A stretch of DNA of 64,000 bases from Bradyrhizobium sp. NDS-1 (GCF_032918005.1 NZ_CP136628.1:7581891-7645890); one strand, 5' to 3'; positions 18,343 to 29,100 are shown, counted from the stretch's first letter. The notes: generated by a model from the sequence alone, not told the origin. Numbers and translations: made by a program.

Positions 18343-19719
18343 ATGTCGATGCAACATATGGCCGCAACGGCGCCCGACTTCACCGCGCCCAAACGCAACG
18401 CGCTGACGCACATTCCCGGCGACGAGGGCTGGCCCATCTTCGGCAAGACGTTCCAGGTGCTGGCCGATCCCAAAGGCCATGTCGAGGCGAACGGCGTCAA
18501 ATACGGCCCCGTCTACCGCACCCATGTTTTCGGCGAGACCAATGTCGTGCTGCTCGGACCGGAGGCCAACGAGCTCGTGATGTTCGACCAGCAAAAGCTG
18601 TTCTCGTCGACCCACGGCTGGAACAAGGTGCTCGGCCTGTTGTTTCCGCGCGGGTTGATGCTGCTCGATTTCGACGAGCACCGGCTGCACCGCAAGGCGC
18701 TGTCGGTCGCGTTCAAGTCCGGGCCGATGAAGTCCTATCTCAGCGACCTCGACCACGGCATCTCCGCGCGGGTCGCACAGTGGAAGGCCAAGCCCGGCGA
18801 AATGCAGCTCTACCCGGCGATGAAGCAGCTCACGCTCGATCTCGCTGCGGCCTCGTTCCTCGGCGCAGACATCGGACCGGAGGTCGACGAGATCAACCGC
18901 GCCTTCGTCGACATGGTCGCCGCTGCCGTCGCCCCGATCCGCCGCCCCTTGCCCGGCACCCAGATGGCGGCCGGCGTACGCGGGCGCAAGCGAATCGTCG
19001 CCTATTTCCGCGAGCAGATCCCGCTGCGACGCGGCAATCATGGCGGCGATGATCTGTTCTCGCAGCTCTGCCGTGCCACCCATGAGGACGGCGCGCTGCT
19101 GTCCGAGCAGGACATCATCGACCACATGAGCTTCCTGATGATGGCGGCACACGACACGCTGACCTCGTCGCTGACCTCCTTCATCGGCGAGCTCGCAGCG
19201 AATCCGGACTGGCAGGACCGGCTGCGCGCGGAGGTGCTCGCGCTCGGGCTCGCCCCGGGCGCGCCGAGCAGCTTCGACGATCTCGAGAAAATGCCTCTGT
19301 GCGAGATGGCGTTCAAGGAGGCGCTGCGGATCAAGCCGCCGGTGCCCTCGATGCCGCGCCGCGCCATGCGCGATTTCACCTTCAAGGGCTTCACGATCCC
19401 CGCCGGCACGGCGGTCGGCGTCAATCCACTCTATACGCATCACATGAAGGATATCTGGCCGGACCCGGACCGCTTCGATCCGCTGCGCTTCACCGAGGAA
19501 GCGCAACGGGCCCGCCACCGCTTCGCCTGGGTGCCGTTCGGCGGCGGCGCGCATATGTGCCTCGGCCTGCACTTCGCCTACATGCAGGCGAAATGCTTCG
19601 CGCGGCATTTCCTGCAGAATATCGAAGTGTCGCTCGCGCCCGGTTACAAGCCGGACTGGCAGATGTGGCCGATCCCGAAGCCGCGGGACGGGCTGAAGGT
19701 CAGGATGAAGGCGGTGTGA
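18343..19719 (+). CDS. Cytochrome P450
   Basis: A 458-residue soluble P450 with no membrane anchor. The heme-binding loop is FGGGAHMCLGLHFA with the ligand Cys406. The K-helix ExxR is in FKEALRIKPP. The I-helix reads MAAHDTLTSS, with A-H-D-T in the oxygen-activating position in place of the common A/G-G-x-D-T. PDPDRFDPLRF is the usual segment before the heme loop. ATG at 18343 has GGAG ten bases upstream and matches the family start; the frame is open about 200 bases further upstream without homology. No ferredoxin or reductase gene is adjacent, so electrons come from elsewhere. It could work with the LLM monooxygenase upstream. Confidence 0.92.
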   Translation: MSMQHMAATAPDFTAPKRNALTHIPGDEGWPIFGKTFQVLADPKGHVEANGVKYGPVYRTHVFGETNVVLLGPEANELVMFDQQKLFSSTHGWNKVLGLLFPRGLMLLDFDEHRLHRKALSVAFKSGPMKSYLSDLDHGISARVAQWKAKPGEMQLYPAMKQLTLDLAAASFLGADIGPEVDEINRAFVDMVAAAVAPIRRPLPGTQMAAGVRGRKRIVAYFREQIPLRRGNHGGDDLFSQLCRATHEDGALLSEQDIIDHMSFLMMAAHDTLTSSLTSFIGELAANPDWQDRLRAEVLALGLAPGAPSSFDDLEKMPLCEMAFKEALRIKPPVPSMPRRAMRDFTFKGFTIPAGTAVGVNPLYTHHMKDIWPDPDRFDPLRFTEEAQRARHRFAWVPFGGGAHMCLGLHFAYMQAKCFARHFLQNIEVSLAPGYKPDWQMWPIPKPRDGLKVRMKAV

Positions 19720-19730
19720 GCGACTCACAC

Positions 19731-19810
19731 CGTCATTCCGGGGCGATGCGGAGCATCGAACCCGGAATCTCGAGATTCCGGGTTCGCACTTCGTGCGCCC
19801 CGGAACGACA
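19731..19810. repeat. Palindromic intergenic element with a perfect 30-bp core
   Basis: The outer arm CGTCATTCCGGGGCG (19731-19745) pairs with CGCCCCGGAACGACA (19796-19810) with a mismatch. The core at 19757-19786 is a perfect 30-bp palindrome centred on CTCGAG, with arms CGAACCCGGAATCTC. It lies between converging P450 and SDR genes and belongs to the 6450-type family. Confidence 0.8.
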
Positions 19811-19825
19811 GAAGGTGACCTGCTC

Positions 19826-20665
19826 CTACGCGCCCTGGCCGAACGCCTTGCGCAAGTCCACGTAGCCCTGCTGCTGCTGGCTCCAGTTGCGGCCGCCGGT
19901 CATGGCGCCGTCGACGACGAGGTCGTGGCCGTTGATGAAGCTCGATTCGTCGCTGGCGAGGAACACGGCGGCATGGGCGATGTCATCGGGAAGGCCGGCA
20001 CGCGGGATCGGCTGCGCGGTCTTGTAGACCTCGCGCATCACCGCCGGCGTCTTCTCCGCCGCATCGGTCGAGAGCCCGAGCGCCTTGCCGAAAATGCCGG
20101 TCGCGATCGCTCCGGGCGAGATCGCGTTGACGCGTACATTGGACTCGCCGAGCTCCATCGCCACGCATTTGGTGAGATGAATCACCGCCGCCTTGGCCGC
20201 GCTATAGACCATCGAGGACGAGAACCCGGCAAGGCGCCCGGCGATGCTGCCATTGTTGATGATGCTGCCGCTTCCCTGCTTCTTCATGTAGGGCGCGGCA
20301 TGCTTCATGCCCAGCATGACGCTGCGCACCAGCGTCGCCATTGCGGCATCGAAGCGATCGGCCTCGAGACCCTCGATGCCGCCGGTCTGCGCCGGGCCGC
20401 CGGCATTGTTGAACAGGCAGTCGATCCGGCCGAACTTGTCCACGGCCAGCGCGATCAGGGCCTGCATCTGCGCTTCGACCGTCACGTCGGTCTGGCGGAA
20501 GATGCAGTTGACCCCGAGCTGGCTCGCCAGCGCCTCACCTTCCGGTACACGCCGGCCCGCGATCACAATTTTGGCACCTTCGGCAACGAAGACTTCCGCA
20601 GTGCGCAATCCGATCCCGCTCGTCGCGCCCGTAATCACCGCAACCTTGCCGTCCAGCCTGCCCAT
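19826..20665 (-). CDS. Short-chain dehydrogenase/reductase
   Basis: A 279-residue classical SDR. The NAD(P) site is TGATSGIG near residue 13, followed by the NNAG motif in CLFNNAGG, the active Ser in NGSIAGRLAG, YSAAK (catalytic Tyr/Lys) and NAISPGAIATGIF. The Arg pair in IAGRRVPEG after beta-strand 2 makes NADP or a mixed preference possible. ATG at 20665 is supported by AGGGA upstream and by the family start MGRLDGKVAVITG. It faces away from the histidine kinase gene at 20860, so 20666-20859 holds two divergent promoters. The substrate is unknown; relatives act on cyclic alcohols and hydroxysteroid-like compounds. Confidence 0.9.
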   Translation of the reverse strand: MGRLDGKVAVITGATSGIGLRTAEVFVAEGAKIVIAGRRVPEGEALASQLGVNCIFRQTDVTVEAQMQALIALAVDKFGRIDCLFNNAGGPAQTGGIEGLEADRFDAAMATLVRSVMLGMKHAAPYMKKQGSGSIINNGSIAGRLAGFSSSMVYSAAKAAVIHLTKCVAMELGESNVRVNAISPGAIATGIFGKALGLSTDAAEKTPAVMREVYKTAQPIPRAGLPDDIAHAAVFLASDESSFINGHDLVVDGAMTGGRNWSQQQQGYVDLRKAFGQGA

Positions 20666-20859
20666 GGAATGTCCCTGTTTTCGAACCATTTGACGCCCGA
20701 TGGCGGACACCGATCGATGACGGCGCCGCGACGGTCGGCGGCGCAAGCGCCACTATTCCCGCCGGCTTCCGTCAAGGCAAGCTTTGCTTCCGCCGGGGAC
20801 GTGCGTACCATTCCTGGCAATCGCCCGATTTTCGGACGCGTCTCGCAACCGGGCTGTGC

Positions 20860-21825
20860 ATGGGGAAGCTGATCGACGAATTCCGCAGGGGTTGGCAGGG
20901 CGTGGCACCGCCATCGCTGGGCCTGAGCCTCACCTTCGCGGTCGCCTGCCTGCTGGTTGCGACGCTGGCGCGCTGGGCCCTCGCGCATGTGCGGCCCGAC
21001 GTCTACTTCACCCCGTATTTCCCGGCCGTGTTCTTCGCCGCCGCGTTCGGAGGATTCCGGATCGGCATCATCACCGCGCTCTTCGGCGGGGTGCTCGGCG
21101 TCGTCGTGAACTTCAGCGACGCCATGGCCGACAACGCGCGGTTTGCCTTGCTGGCGCTCTACTGGGCCGTGAGCGCGCTGACCATCTGGGGGGTCGAGCA
21201 TTATCGCACCATGCTGGCCGAGCAGCGCAGGATCTCCAGGCGCCTGATCGAGGAAGAGGATTACCGCAAGCTGCTGGTCGACGAGCTCCAGCACCGGTTG
21301 AAGAACAAGTTGTCGACGGTGCACGCCGTAATCCACCAGGTGCTGCATGACCAGCCGCAGGTCTGGGCCCGGGTCGATCCGCGGCTGCGGTCGCTGGCTG
21401 CGACCGACGATTTGATCTCGCGCATCGACAAGGCTGGCTGCGACATCCGCGATCTCCTGATTTCGGAGCTCGGCCCCTACGGCCATGTCCGCTTCACTCT
21501 CAACGGCGAGCGATTGTTCCTGCCGCCGAAGCTCGCGGTCACACTGTCATTGATGTTTCACGAGCTCGCCACCAATGCGGGCAAATATGGTGCGTTCTCC
21601 TCGCCTCGCGGTCTGCTGCAGGTGTCGTGGACAGTCAGCGACGACCGGCTGACCATCACCTGGGACGAAACCGAGGGGCCGAGCGTGGACAAGGTGTCCG
21701 AGCCCGGCTTCGGCACCAAGCTGCTGAAATCGGCGCTGACGGCCTTCGATGGCAAATCCGAGATCTCCTATCTGAAGACCGGGCTGCATTGCATCATGCA
21801 GTGCCGAATCCCGCAAAGCGAATAA
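20860..21825 (+). CDS. HWE/HisKA_2-type sensor histidine kinase
   Basis: A 321-residue membrane histidine kinase. Four hydrophobic segments (about 19-110), including RPDVYFTPYFPAVFFAAAFGGFRIGI, form a DUF4118-like sensor lacking a periplasmic domain. The dimerisation box is VDELQHRLKNKLSTV with phosphoacceptor His145. The ATPase part has MFHELATNAGKYGAFS and GFGTKLLKSA, typical of HWE/HisKA_2 kinases of the general stress or blue-light groups. No response regulator gene is adjacent, so it is an orphan kinase that may act on a distant PhyR- or single-domain-type regulator. Confidence 0.87.
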   Translation: MGKLIDEFRRGWQGVAPPSLGLSLTFAVACLLVATLARWALAHVRPDVYFTPYFPAVFFAAAFGGFRIGIITALFGGVLGVVVNFSDAMADNARFALLALYWAVSALTIWGVEHYRTMLAEQRRISRRLIEEEDYRKLLVDELQHRLKNKLSTVHAVIHQVLHDQPQVWARVDPRLRSLAATDDLISRIDKAGCDIRDLLISELGPYGHVRFTLNGERLFLPPKLAVTLSLMFHELATNAGKYGAFSSPRGLLQVSWTVSDDRLTITWDETEGPSVDKVSEPGFGTKLLKSALTAFDGKSEISYLKTGLHCIMQCRIPQSE

Positions 21826-22034
21826 CGTCGCGCGCCAAGCGAAAGCGCACCCGCGTTCCGCTCGCGTTTTCTCGTGCGCTGTTGACCCTCTGTTAATGAC
21901 GATCGTCGGCGCGCGTCGCAGCGCCGCAAAACATCCCCGTATTTCTCCGGACCCCTTAACCAAACTTAAGAGGGAACCGCGCAAGATCGCGTCCATTGCA
22001 AAGGCGCGCTGAAACAACAAGATTCACGACTTCT

Positions 22035-23771
22035 ATGAACGACAACAGATATTCCGGCGCGAATGAAGCCGAGCTCGGTTTTCTCAAGGAAATCGTTAGA
22101 ATGCTGCCGGCCGGCCTGACCGTACAGGACGCGCATGGCGAGATTCTGCTGGCTAACGACGCCGCGGCCGCGCAGCTCGGCATGGACGGCAGCCGCCCCT
22201 CACCCGATCTGGCGAGGCGTCGCGAAGCCTGCCGCAAGGCTTTCAGTGCCGGCCAGCCTGTCGTCACCGAAGAGGCGCTTCACGGCGGCGCTGCGCGCCA
22301 GGTGCTGCTCACGACGCATCGTCCCGTTCGCCTCGCCGGACGCGAGCTCCTGATCTCGGCATCTTCCGACATCACCGAGCAGAAGAATTTCGAGGACCAG
22401 CTCTTCCGCTCGGCCTATTTCGACGAGTTGACCGGACTGCCCTCGCGGCGCGTGATCGAACATCGCGTCAACAATTTGCTCACGGAGAATCGCGCCGGCG
22501 AGCGCTTCGCGCTGGCCTTCCTCGACGTCGACAATTTCAAACACATCAACGACTATTACGGCCATGCAGTCGGCGATGCGCTGCTGGTCGAGCTGTCGAA
22601 GCGGCTCGGCCGCGACCTGCGTGATTCCGACATGCTGTCGCGCATCTCCGGCGACGAATTTTTGCTGCTGCTCTCGCCGATCCAGAGCCAGGAGGAGGTC
22701 GCCGAATTCATGCAGTCGACGCTGGAGCGGCTGACGGCGCCGTTCTTCATCGACAATTCGGAGGTCTTCGCCTCCACCTCCGTCGGCATCAGCCTCTATC
22801 CCGATCATGGAAGCAGTTTCGAGACGCTGCGCCAGAACGCCGACATCGCGATGTACCGCATCAAGAACAACGGCAAGGGACTCGCCGCCTTCTTCGACGC
22901 GAGCATGGAGCGTGAGGCGCAGGCGCGGATGAAGGTCGAGCAGTCGCTGCGGCTCGCCATCCTGGAGAAGCGCTTCTGCTGCGCCTTCCAGTCCAAGGTC
23001 GACATCCGCACCCGGGCCGTGAAGGGTATCGAGGCCCTGGTGCGCCTGCGCGACGACGAAGGCGTGATCCAGGCGCCCGGCTCGTTCATCAATCTCGCCG
23101 GCGAGCTCGGCCTGATCGACGAGCTCACTCACCTCGTGCTCGCCGAGATCGTCAAGTCGATCGATTTGATCAACGAGACGTTCGGCGCGGAAGCCACCAT
23201 CAGCATCAACGTCGCCGCCAAGCAGGCCGGCAATCCCGAATTCATGCGCAGCTTCGCGCGAGCGCTGGACGACACCGGCTTTCCGCAGCGTTTCATGATC
23301 GAGGTGACGGAAGACGCTTTCGTCGCCAAGAATCATTTCCAGGACGAGATCCTGCCGATGTTCCGCAAGCTCGGCGTCGGCATTTCGATCGACGATTTCG
23401 GCACGGGCTATTCCTCGCTCTCGGCGCTGGCCGACATCACCGCCGACGAGATCAAGATCGACCGCTCCTTCATCACCGACATTCATAAGCGCCCGCGCAG
23501 CCAGGGCATCCTGCGCGCGATCGAGTCCTTGAGCGAAGCGCTCGGCATGACCGTGATTGCCGAAGGCCTCGAATCCTACGAGGAACTCGCTTATCTCCAG
23601 GCCGCAACCAAGATCCGCTACGCGCAGGGCTATTACTTCTCCCGACCGATCTTCCTGGAGGAGCTGAAGCTCGCAACGCCGCTCTCCAGCGAGGCGCGGG
23701 CGAACGTCGCGAGCCGCCCGACACAGCACAACCGCCAGGGCTATTCGCGCGCGAACGGTTATCGGCGGTAA
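22035..23771 (+). CDS. PAS-GGDEF-EAL protein (cyclic-di-GMP turnover)
   Basis: A 578-residue cytoplasmic protein. A PAS-like domain (about 10-120; GLTVQDAHGEILLAND) is followed by a GGDEF domain with RISGDEF (Ser205 in place of the first Gly, the rest conserved) and an EAL domain starting KGIEALVRL (Glu333) with DDFGTGYSS and EGLESYEELAYL. The SGDEF variant is still active in some cyclases, so both synthesis and breakdown of cyclic-di-GMP are possible; EAL looks complete. ATG at 22035 is preferred over a TTG 39 bases upstream. It follows the HWE kinase in the same direction after a 209-base gap and is probably a separate unit. Confidence 0.9.
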   Translation: MNDNRYSGANEAELGFLKEIVRMLPAGLTVQDAHGEILLANDAAAAQLGMDGSRPSPDLARRREACRKAFSAGQPVVTEEALHGGAARQVLLTTHRPVRLAGRELLISASSDITEQKNFEDQLFRSAYFDELTGLPSRRVIEHRVNNLLTENRAGERFALAFLDVDNFKHINDYYGHAVGDALLVELSKRLGRDLRDSDMLSRISGDEFLLLLSPIQSQEEVAEFMQSTLERLTAPFFIDNSEVFASTSVGISLYPDHGSSFETLRQNADIAMYRIKNNGKGLAAFFDASMEREAQARMKVEQSLRLAILEKRFCCAFQSKVDIRTRAVKGIEALVRLRDDEGVIQAPGSFINLAGELGLIDELTHLVLAEIVKSIDLINETFGAEATISINVAAKQAGNPEFMRSFARALDDTGFPQRFMIEVTEDAFVAKNHFQDEILPMFRKLGVGISIDDFGTGYSSLSALADITADEIKIDRSFITDIHKRPRSQGILRAIESLSEALGMTVIAEGLESYEELAYLQAATKIRYAQGYYFSRPIFLEELKLATPLSSEARANVASRPTQHNRQGYSRANGYRR

Positions 23772-23931
23772 AGAAGTCCGGGATTTTGCGTTCCGTCATC
23801 GTTCGAGGCCGCTGAAGAAGTGGCCGCCTCAGGGTGACGGGGGACAGATCAGCAAGTGGCCGCCCCCATTTCCCGCTTTGAAATTGCTGGCCTTTTGCTA
23901 ATACACGGGCGGACCTCCCGCAAGGCATGTC

Positions 23932-25371
<1,440 letters not shown>

Positions 25372-25378
25372 GTTTCGA

Positions 25379-25458
25379 GACACGGGTCCGTCCGGAGTCT
25401 CGGATTCCGGACACGGCATCTCCTCGCTCTTCCGGTGCCTGTTTCAGAAAATGCCGTG
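25379..25458. promoter_or_regulatory. Candidate enhancer sites for the sigma-54 activator
   Basis: ACACGG occurs at 25380-25385 and 25411-25416, and its complement CCGTGT at 25453-25458. The last two extend to a 9-bp inverted pair, ACACGGCAT (25411-25419) and ATGCCGTGT (25450-25458). They lie 30-110 bases upstream of the -24 element, the normal range for an upstream activating sequence. Binding by the neighbouring activator is inferred. Confidence 0.45.
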
Positions 25459-25489
25459 TTTTCCGCCAGTTTGCGCAAACCCTCCGCAT

Positions 25490-25505
25490 CTGGCGCGGAC
25501 CTTGC
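25490..25505 (+). promoter_or_regulatory. Sigma-54 (-24/-12) promoter
   Basis: TGGCGCGGACCTTGCT matches the consensus TGGCACG-N4-TTGCW at all but one position and with exact spacing: GG at 25491-25492 and GC at 25503-25504. Transcription should start near 25516. Downstream are a 25-codon ORF, the CoA-transferase and the ABC importer genes. Confidence 0.8.
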
Positions 25506-25565
25506 TCTTCGCTTTGCACAATGACGCGTGCTGCACATGCGCATTCGCAACGGGGAGGACGCAAC

Positions 25566-25643
25566 ATGAGTGAAGCGATCGCGGTCCATCAGCTTCGAGC
25601 GAGGCAGCCCTCGCACGTCACGCCACCGAAACACGCAAATTAG
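25566..25643 (+). CDS. Possible 25-residue leader peptide
   Basis: A 25-codon frame starting [14 protein letters not shown] lies about 50 bases after the predicted sigma-54 start site. Its ATG has a very good ribosome binding site (GGGGAGGA, six bases upstream), better than that of the following CoA-transferase. It ends 124 bases before the GTG of that gene. The peptide has no signal or membrane segment and no known family that I recognise. It could be a translated leader, the stub of a lost gene, or simply a fortuitous frame. Confidence 0.35.
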   Translation: MSEAIAVHQLRARQPSHVTPPKHAN

Positions 25644-25767
25644 CTCCGGGCCGAATGCACTGCTCATATTGTCCAGCACGAGGACAAGCTGTCCCGGCGC
25701 GGCTCCTCGCGATAGGATCAATGCACGACAAGATCGGCATACGGTCGAAGCGATCGGGAGGTTCGCG

Positions 25768-27795
25768 GTGAGCCATCACCCAGCTCTGCCCTATTTGCGC
25801 AACTCCGAGAAAGGCAAGGTCGTCACGGCGGCCGAAGCGGTGATGCTGATCCGCGACGGCGACACGGTGGCGACCGGCGGCTTCGTCGGCATCGGCTTTG
25901 CCGAGGAGATCGCGATCGCGCTGGAGGAGCTTTATCTCTCCCACGAGGGAGATGCGCCCTATGCGCAGGGCAAGCCGCGCAACCTGACGCTGGTCTATGC
26001 GGCGGGCCAGGGTGACGGCAAGGATCGCGGCCTCAATCATCTCGCGCATGAGGGCCTGGTCCGGCGCGTGATCGGTGGACATTGGGGGCTTGCGCCGAAA
26101 CTGCAGCAACTCGCGATCGCAGGCCAGATCGAGGCTTATAACCTGCCGCAGGGCGTCATCACGCATCTGTTCCGCGACATCGCCGCGCACCGGCCGGGCC
26201 ATGTCACCCGCGTTGGCATGGGCACCTTCGTCGACCCGCGGCACGGCGGCGGCAAGCTGAACGCGCGCACCACCGAGGACCTGGTGGAGCTGATCAGGAT
26301 CGGCGACGAGGACTGCCTGCTCTACAAGACGTTCCCGATTCAGGTCGGGATCATCCGCGCCACCACCGGCGATCCCGACGGCAACCTCACCATGGAGAAG
26401 GAGGCGCTGACGCTCGAGGCGCTCGCCATCGCCATGGCGGCGCACAATTCCGGCGGCATCGTCATCGCCCAGGTCGAACGCGTAGCCGAGGCCGGCAGCC
26501 TCAATCCGCGTCAGGTCAAGATTCCCGGTATCCTCGTCGACTGCGTCGTGGTGGCGAGGCCCGAGAACCACTGGCAGACCTTCGGCACGCAATACAATCC
26601 GGCCTTCTCGAGCGAGATCCGTGTCCGCGCCGCCTCGCTGCCGGTGATGCCGGTCAGCGAGCGCAAGATCGTCGCCCGTCGCGCCGCCCTCGAGCTGAAG
26701 GCAAACAGCGTCGTCAATCTCGGCATCGGCATGCCGGAGGGCATTGCCTCCGTGGCCAATGAGGAGCGAATCATCGATCTCATCACGCTGACGGCGGAGC
26801 CGGGCGTGATCGGCGGCATCCCGGCGAGCGGCATCGATTTCGGCGCGGCGATCAACACGCAGGCGGTGATCGACCAGCCCTATCAGTTCGACTTCTACGA
26901 CGGCGGCGGTCTCGATGCGGCCTTTCTCGGGCTCGCCCAGGTCGATCGTGCCGGCAACCTCAATGTCAGCAAGTTCGGGCCGAAACTCGCGGGCGCCGGC
27001 GGCTTCATCAACATCAGCCAGAGCGCCAAGGAGGTCATCTTCGTCGGCACTTTCGGCGCGGGCAAGCAGCGCATCGCAGTGAACGGCGGCAAGCTCGTCA
27101 TTCTCGACGAAGCCAGGTCGCGCAAATTCGTGGACAGCGTCGAGCACGTCACCTTCAGCGGCCCGCTCGCGGCAGCGCGCCAGCAGCGCACGCTCTACAT
27201 CACCGAGCGCTGCGTGTTCGAGCTGCGCCCCGGCGGGCTCGAACTCACCGAAGTCGCGCCCGGCATCGATATCGAGCGCGACATTTTACGTCTGATGGAT
27301 TTCAAGCCCTTGATCCCACGCGATCCCGCCTTGATGGATGCGCGCATCTTCGGCGAAGGTCTGATGGATTTGCGCGAGCGCCTGCTCACCATTCCGCTCG
27401 ACCAGCGCTTCACGCTGGACGAGCAGCAGAACCTTTTCTTCGTCAATCTCGAACGCTACCCGCTGCGCAGCAGGGCCGAGATCGACGCCATCGCCGATAT
27501 CGTCGAGGCCAGGCTCGCACCGCTCGGCCGCCGGGTCTACGCCATCGTCAATTATGACAATTTTTCCATCCTGCCGGAACTGATGGACGATTATTCGGCC
27601 ATGGTCCGCAGCCTCGTCGATCGCTTCTATTCCGGTGTCTCGCGCTACACCACGTCGGGCTTCCTGCGCATCAAGCTCGGCGAAGCCCTGGAGAGGCGCG
27701 GCGTCGCACCGCATATTTTCGAGAGCGCGGAGGAGGCGCAGTCGGATCGGCGTCAGGCCGAAGGAGCCGGCAACGCGCGGCTCGCTCAAAAATGA
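25768..27795 (+). CDS. Fused acyl-CoA:acetate/3-ketoacid CoA-transferase with C-terminal extension
   Basis: A 675-residue class I CoA-transferase with alpha and beta subunits fused. The alpha half shows [19 protein letters not shown]; the beta half begins near [20 protein letters not shown] and carries the catalytic Glu344 in [16 protein letters not shown]. It moves CoA from acyl-CoA to a carboxylate, activating it for beta-oxidation. Fused enzymes are usually about 520 residues; here the last 130-150 residues form an extra domain ([27 protein letters not shown]). GTG at 25768 with GGGAGG upstream is chosen over an upstream open frame lacking homology. It is the first large gene after the sigma-54 promoter, 106 bases before the importer genes. 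Confidence 0.9.
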   Translation: MSHHPALPYLRNSEKGKVVTAAEAVMLIRDGDTVATGGFVGIGFAEEIAIALEELYLSHEGDAPYAQGKPRNLTLVYAAGQGDGKDRGLNHLAHEGLVRRVIGGHWGLAPKLQQLAIAGQIEAYNLPQGVITHLFRDIAAHRPGHVTRVGMGTFVDPRHGGGKLNARTTEDLVELIRIGDEDCLLYKTFPIQVGIIRATTGDPDGNLTMEKEALTLEALAIAMAAHNSGGIVIAQVERVAEAGSLNPRQVKIPGILVDCVVVARPENHWQTFGTQYNPAFSSEIRVRAASLPVMPVSERKIVARRAALELKANSVVNLGIGMPEGIASVANEERIIDLITLTAEPGVIGGIPASGIDFGAAINTQAVIDQPYQFDFYDGGGLDAAFLGLAQVDRAGNLNVSKFGPKLAGAGGFINISQSAKEVIFVGTFGAGKQRIAVNGGKLVILDEARSRKFVDSVEHVTFSGPLAAARQQRTLYITERCVFELRPGGLELTEVAPGIDIERDILRLMDFKPLIPRDPALMDARIFGEGLMDLRERLLTIPLDQRFTLDEQQNLFFVNLERYPLRSRAEIDAIADIVEARLAPLGRRVYAIVNYDNFSILPELMDDYSAMVRSLVDRFYSGVSRYTTSGFLRIKLGEALERRGVAPHIFESAEEAQSDRRQAEGAGNARLAQK

Positions 27796-27901
27796 TGCAT
27801 GTTCGAAAGGCCGGCACGCTCGGCCGGAAGGTTCAATTGCAATGTTCGTAGTGTTGTGCAAATCGCTGTTGCCGAGAAACTTTAAATCAGGAGGGACCAT
27901 C

Positions 27902-29086
27902 GTGCGTCGATCACTCATCATAACAACAACCGTCCTCGCGCTCGCCGCGAGCACGTCCGCACGGGCCGACGATCTCAAGGTCGCGCTGATCTACGGCAAG
28001 ACCGGTCCGCTCGAGGCCTATGCCAAGCAGACCGAAACCGGCCTGAAGATGGGCTTCGAATACGCCACCAAAGGCACGATGACGCTCGACGGTCGCAAGA
28101 TCGTCATCATCACCAAGGACGACCAGGGCAAGCCGGACCTTTCGAAGGCCGCGCTCGCCGAAGCCTATCAGGACGACAAGGCCGACATCGCGATCGGCAC
28201 GACTTCGTCGGCCGCAGCCCTCGCCATTCTCCCGGTCGCCGAGGAGAACAAGAAGATCCTGATCGTCGAGCCCGCGGTCGCGGATCAGATTACCGGCGAG
28301 AAGTGGAACCGCTACATCTTCCGCACCGGACGCAACTCGTCACAGGACGCGATCTCGAACGCCGTCGCCATCGGCAAGCAGGGCGTCACCGTCGCGACCC
28401 TGGCGCAGGATTATGCGTTCGGCCGCGATGGCGTCGCAGCCTTCAAGGAGGCGCTCGCCAAGACCGGCGCGACGCTCGCCGCCGAAGAATATGCCCCGAC
28501 CTCGACCACCGACTTCACCGCGGTCGGCCAGCGCCTGTTCGACGCGCTGAAGGACAAGCCCGGCCGCAAGGTGATCTGGGTGATCTGGGCCGGCGCCGGC
28601 AATCCGCTGGCCAAGCTCCAGGACATGGACCCGAAGCGCTACGGCATCGAGCTCTCCACCGGCGGCAACATCCTGCCGGCGCTCGCCGCCTATAAGGGCC
28701 TCCCCGGCATGGAAGGCGCGACCTATTATTTCTACGATATCCCGAAGAACCCGGTGAACGACTGGCTGGTCGCCGAGCACCAGAAGCGCTTCAACGCGCC
28801 GCCGGACTTCTTCACCGCGGGCGGCTTTGCTGCCGCGATGTCCGTCGTCGCCGCCGTCACCAAGGCGAAGTCGACCGACACCGAGAAGCTGATCACGGCC
28901 ATGGAGGGCCTGGAGTTCGACACGCCGAAGGGCAAGATGGTGTTCCGCAAGGAAGATCATCAGGCGCTGCAGAGCATGTATCACTTCAAGGTCAAGGTTG
29001 ATCCGAACGTCGCCTGGGCCGTGCTCGAGCCGGTGCGCGAGCTGAAGATCGAGGACATGGACGTTCCCGTCCGCAACAAGCGCTGA
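27902..29086 (+). CDS. ABC transporter substrate-binding protein (LivK/amide-urea type)
   Basis: A 394-residue periplasmic binding protein. The first 23 residues (RRSLIITTTVLALAASTSARAD) are a signal peptide cleaved after ARA. DDLKVALIYGKTGPLEAYAKQ is the type I periplasmic fold start of the branched-chain amino acid (HAAT) class, and GTTSSAAALAILPVAEE is its ligand-loop region. The start is GTG at 27902 with AGGAGGG eight bases upstream. It heads a complete importer (29256-32837). Given the CoA-transferase upstream, a carboxylate is a plausible ligand; amino acids are the alternative. Confidence 0.92.
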   Translation: MRRSLIITTTVLALAASTSARADDLKVALIYGKTGPLEAYAKQTETGLKMGFEYATKGTMTLDGRKIVIITKDDQGKPDLSKAALAEAYQDDKADIAIGTTSSAAALAILPVAEENKKILIVEPAVADQITGEKWNRYIFRTGRNSSQDAISNAVAIGKQGVTVATLAQDYAFGRDGVAAFKEALAKTGATLAAEEYAPTSTTDFTAVGQRLFDALKDKPGRKVIWVIWAGAGNPLAKLQDMDPKRYGIELSTGGNILPALAAYKGLPGMEGATYYFYDIPKNPVNDWLVAEHQKRFNAPPDFFTAGGFAAAMSVVAAVTKAKSTDTEKLITAMEGLEFDTPKGKMVFRKEDHQALQSMYHFKVKVDPNVAWAVLEPVRELKIEDMDVPVRNKR

Positions 29087-29100
29087 CCTTCCTTGCTTCA

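Noticed and set aside
22200..23729. A 509-codon antisense frame within the PAS-GGDEF-EAL gene
   Set aside because: It is a shadow of the sense gene, with low-complexity acidic/basic composition and no ribosome binding site.
25618..27147. A 509-codon antisense frame over the CoA-transferase gene
   Set aside because: It is explained by codon bias of the sense gene, with no motif.
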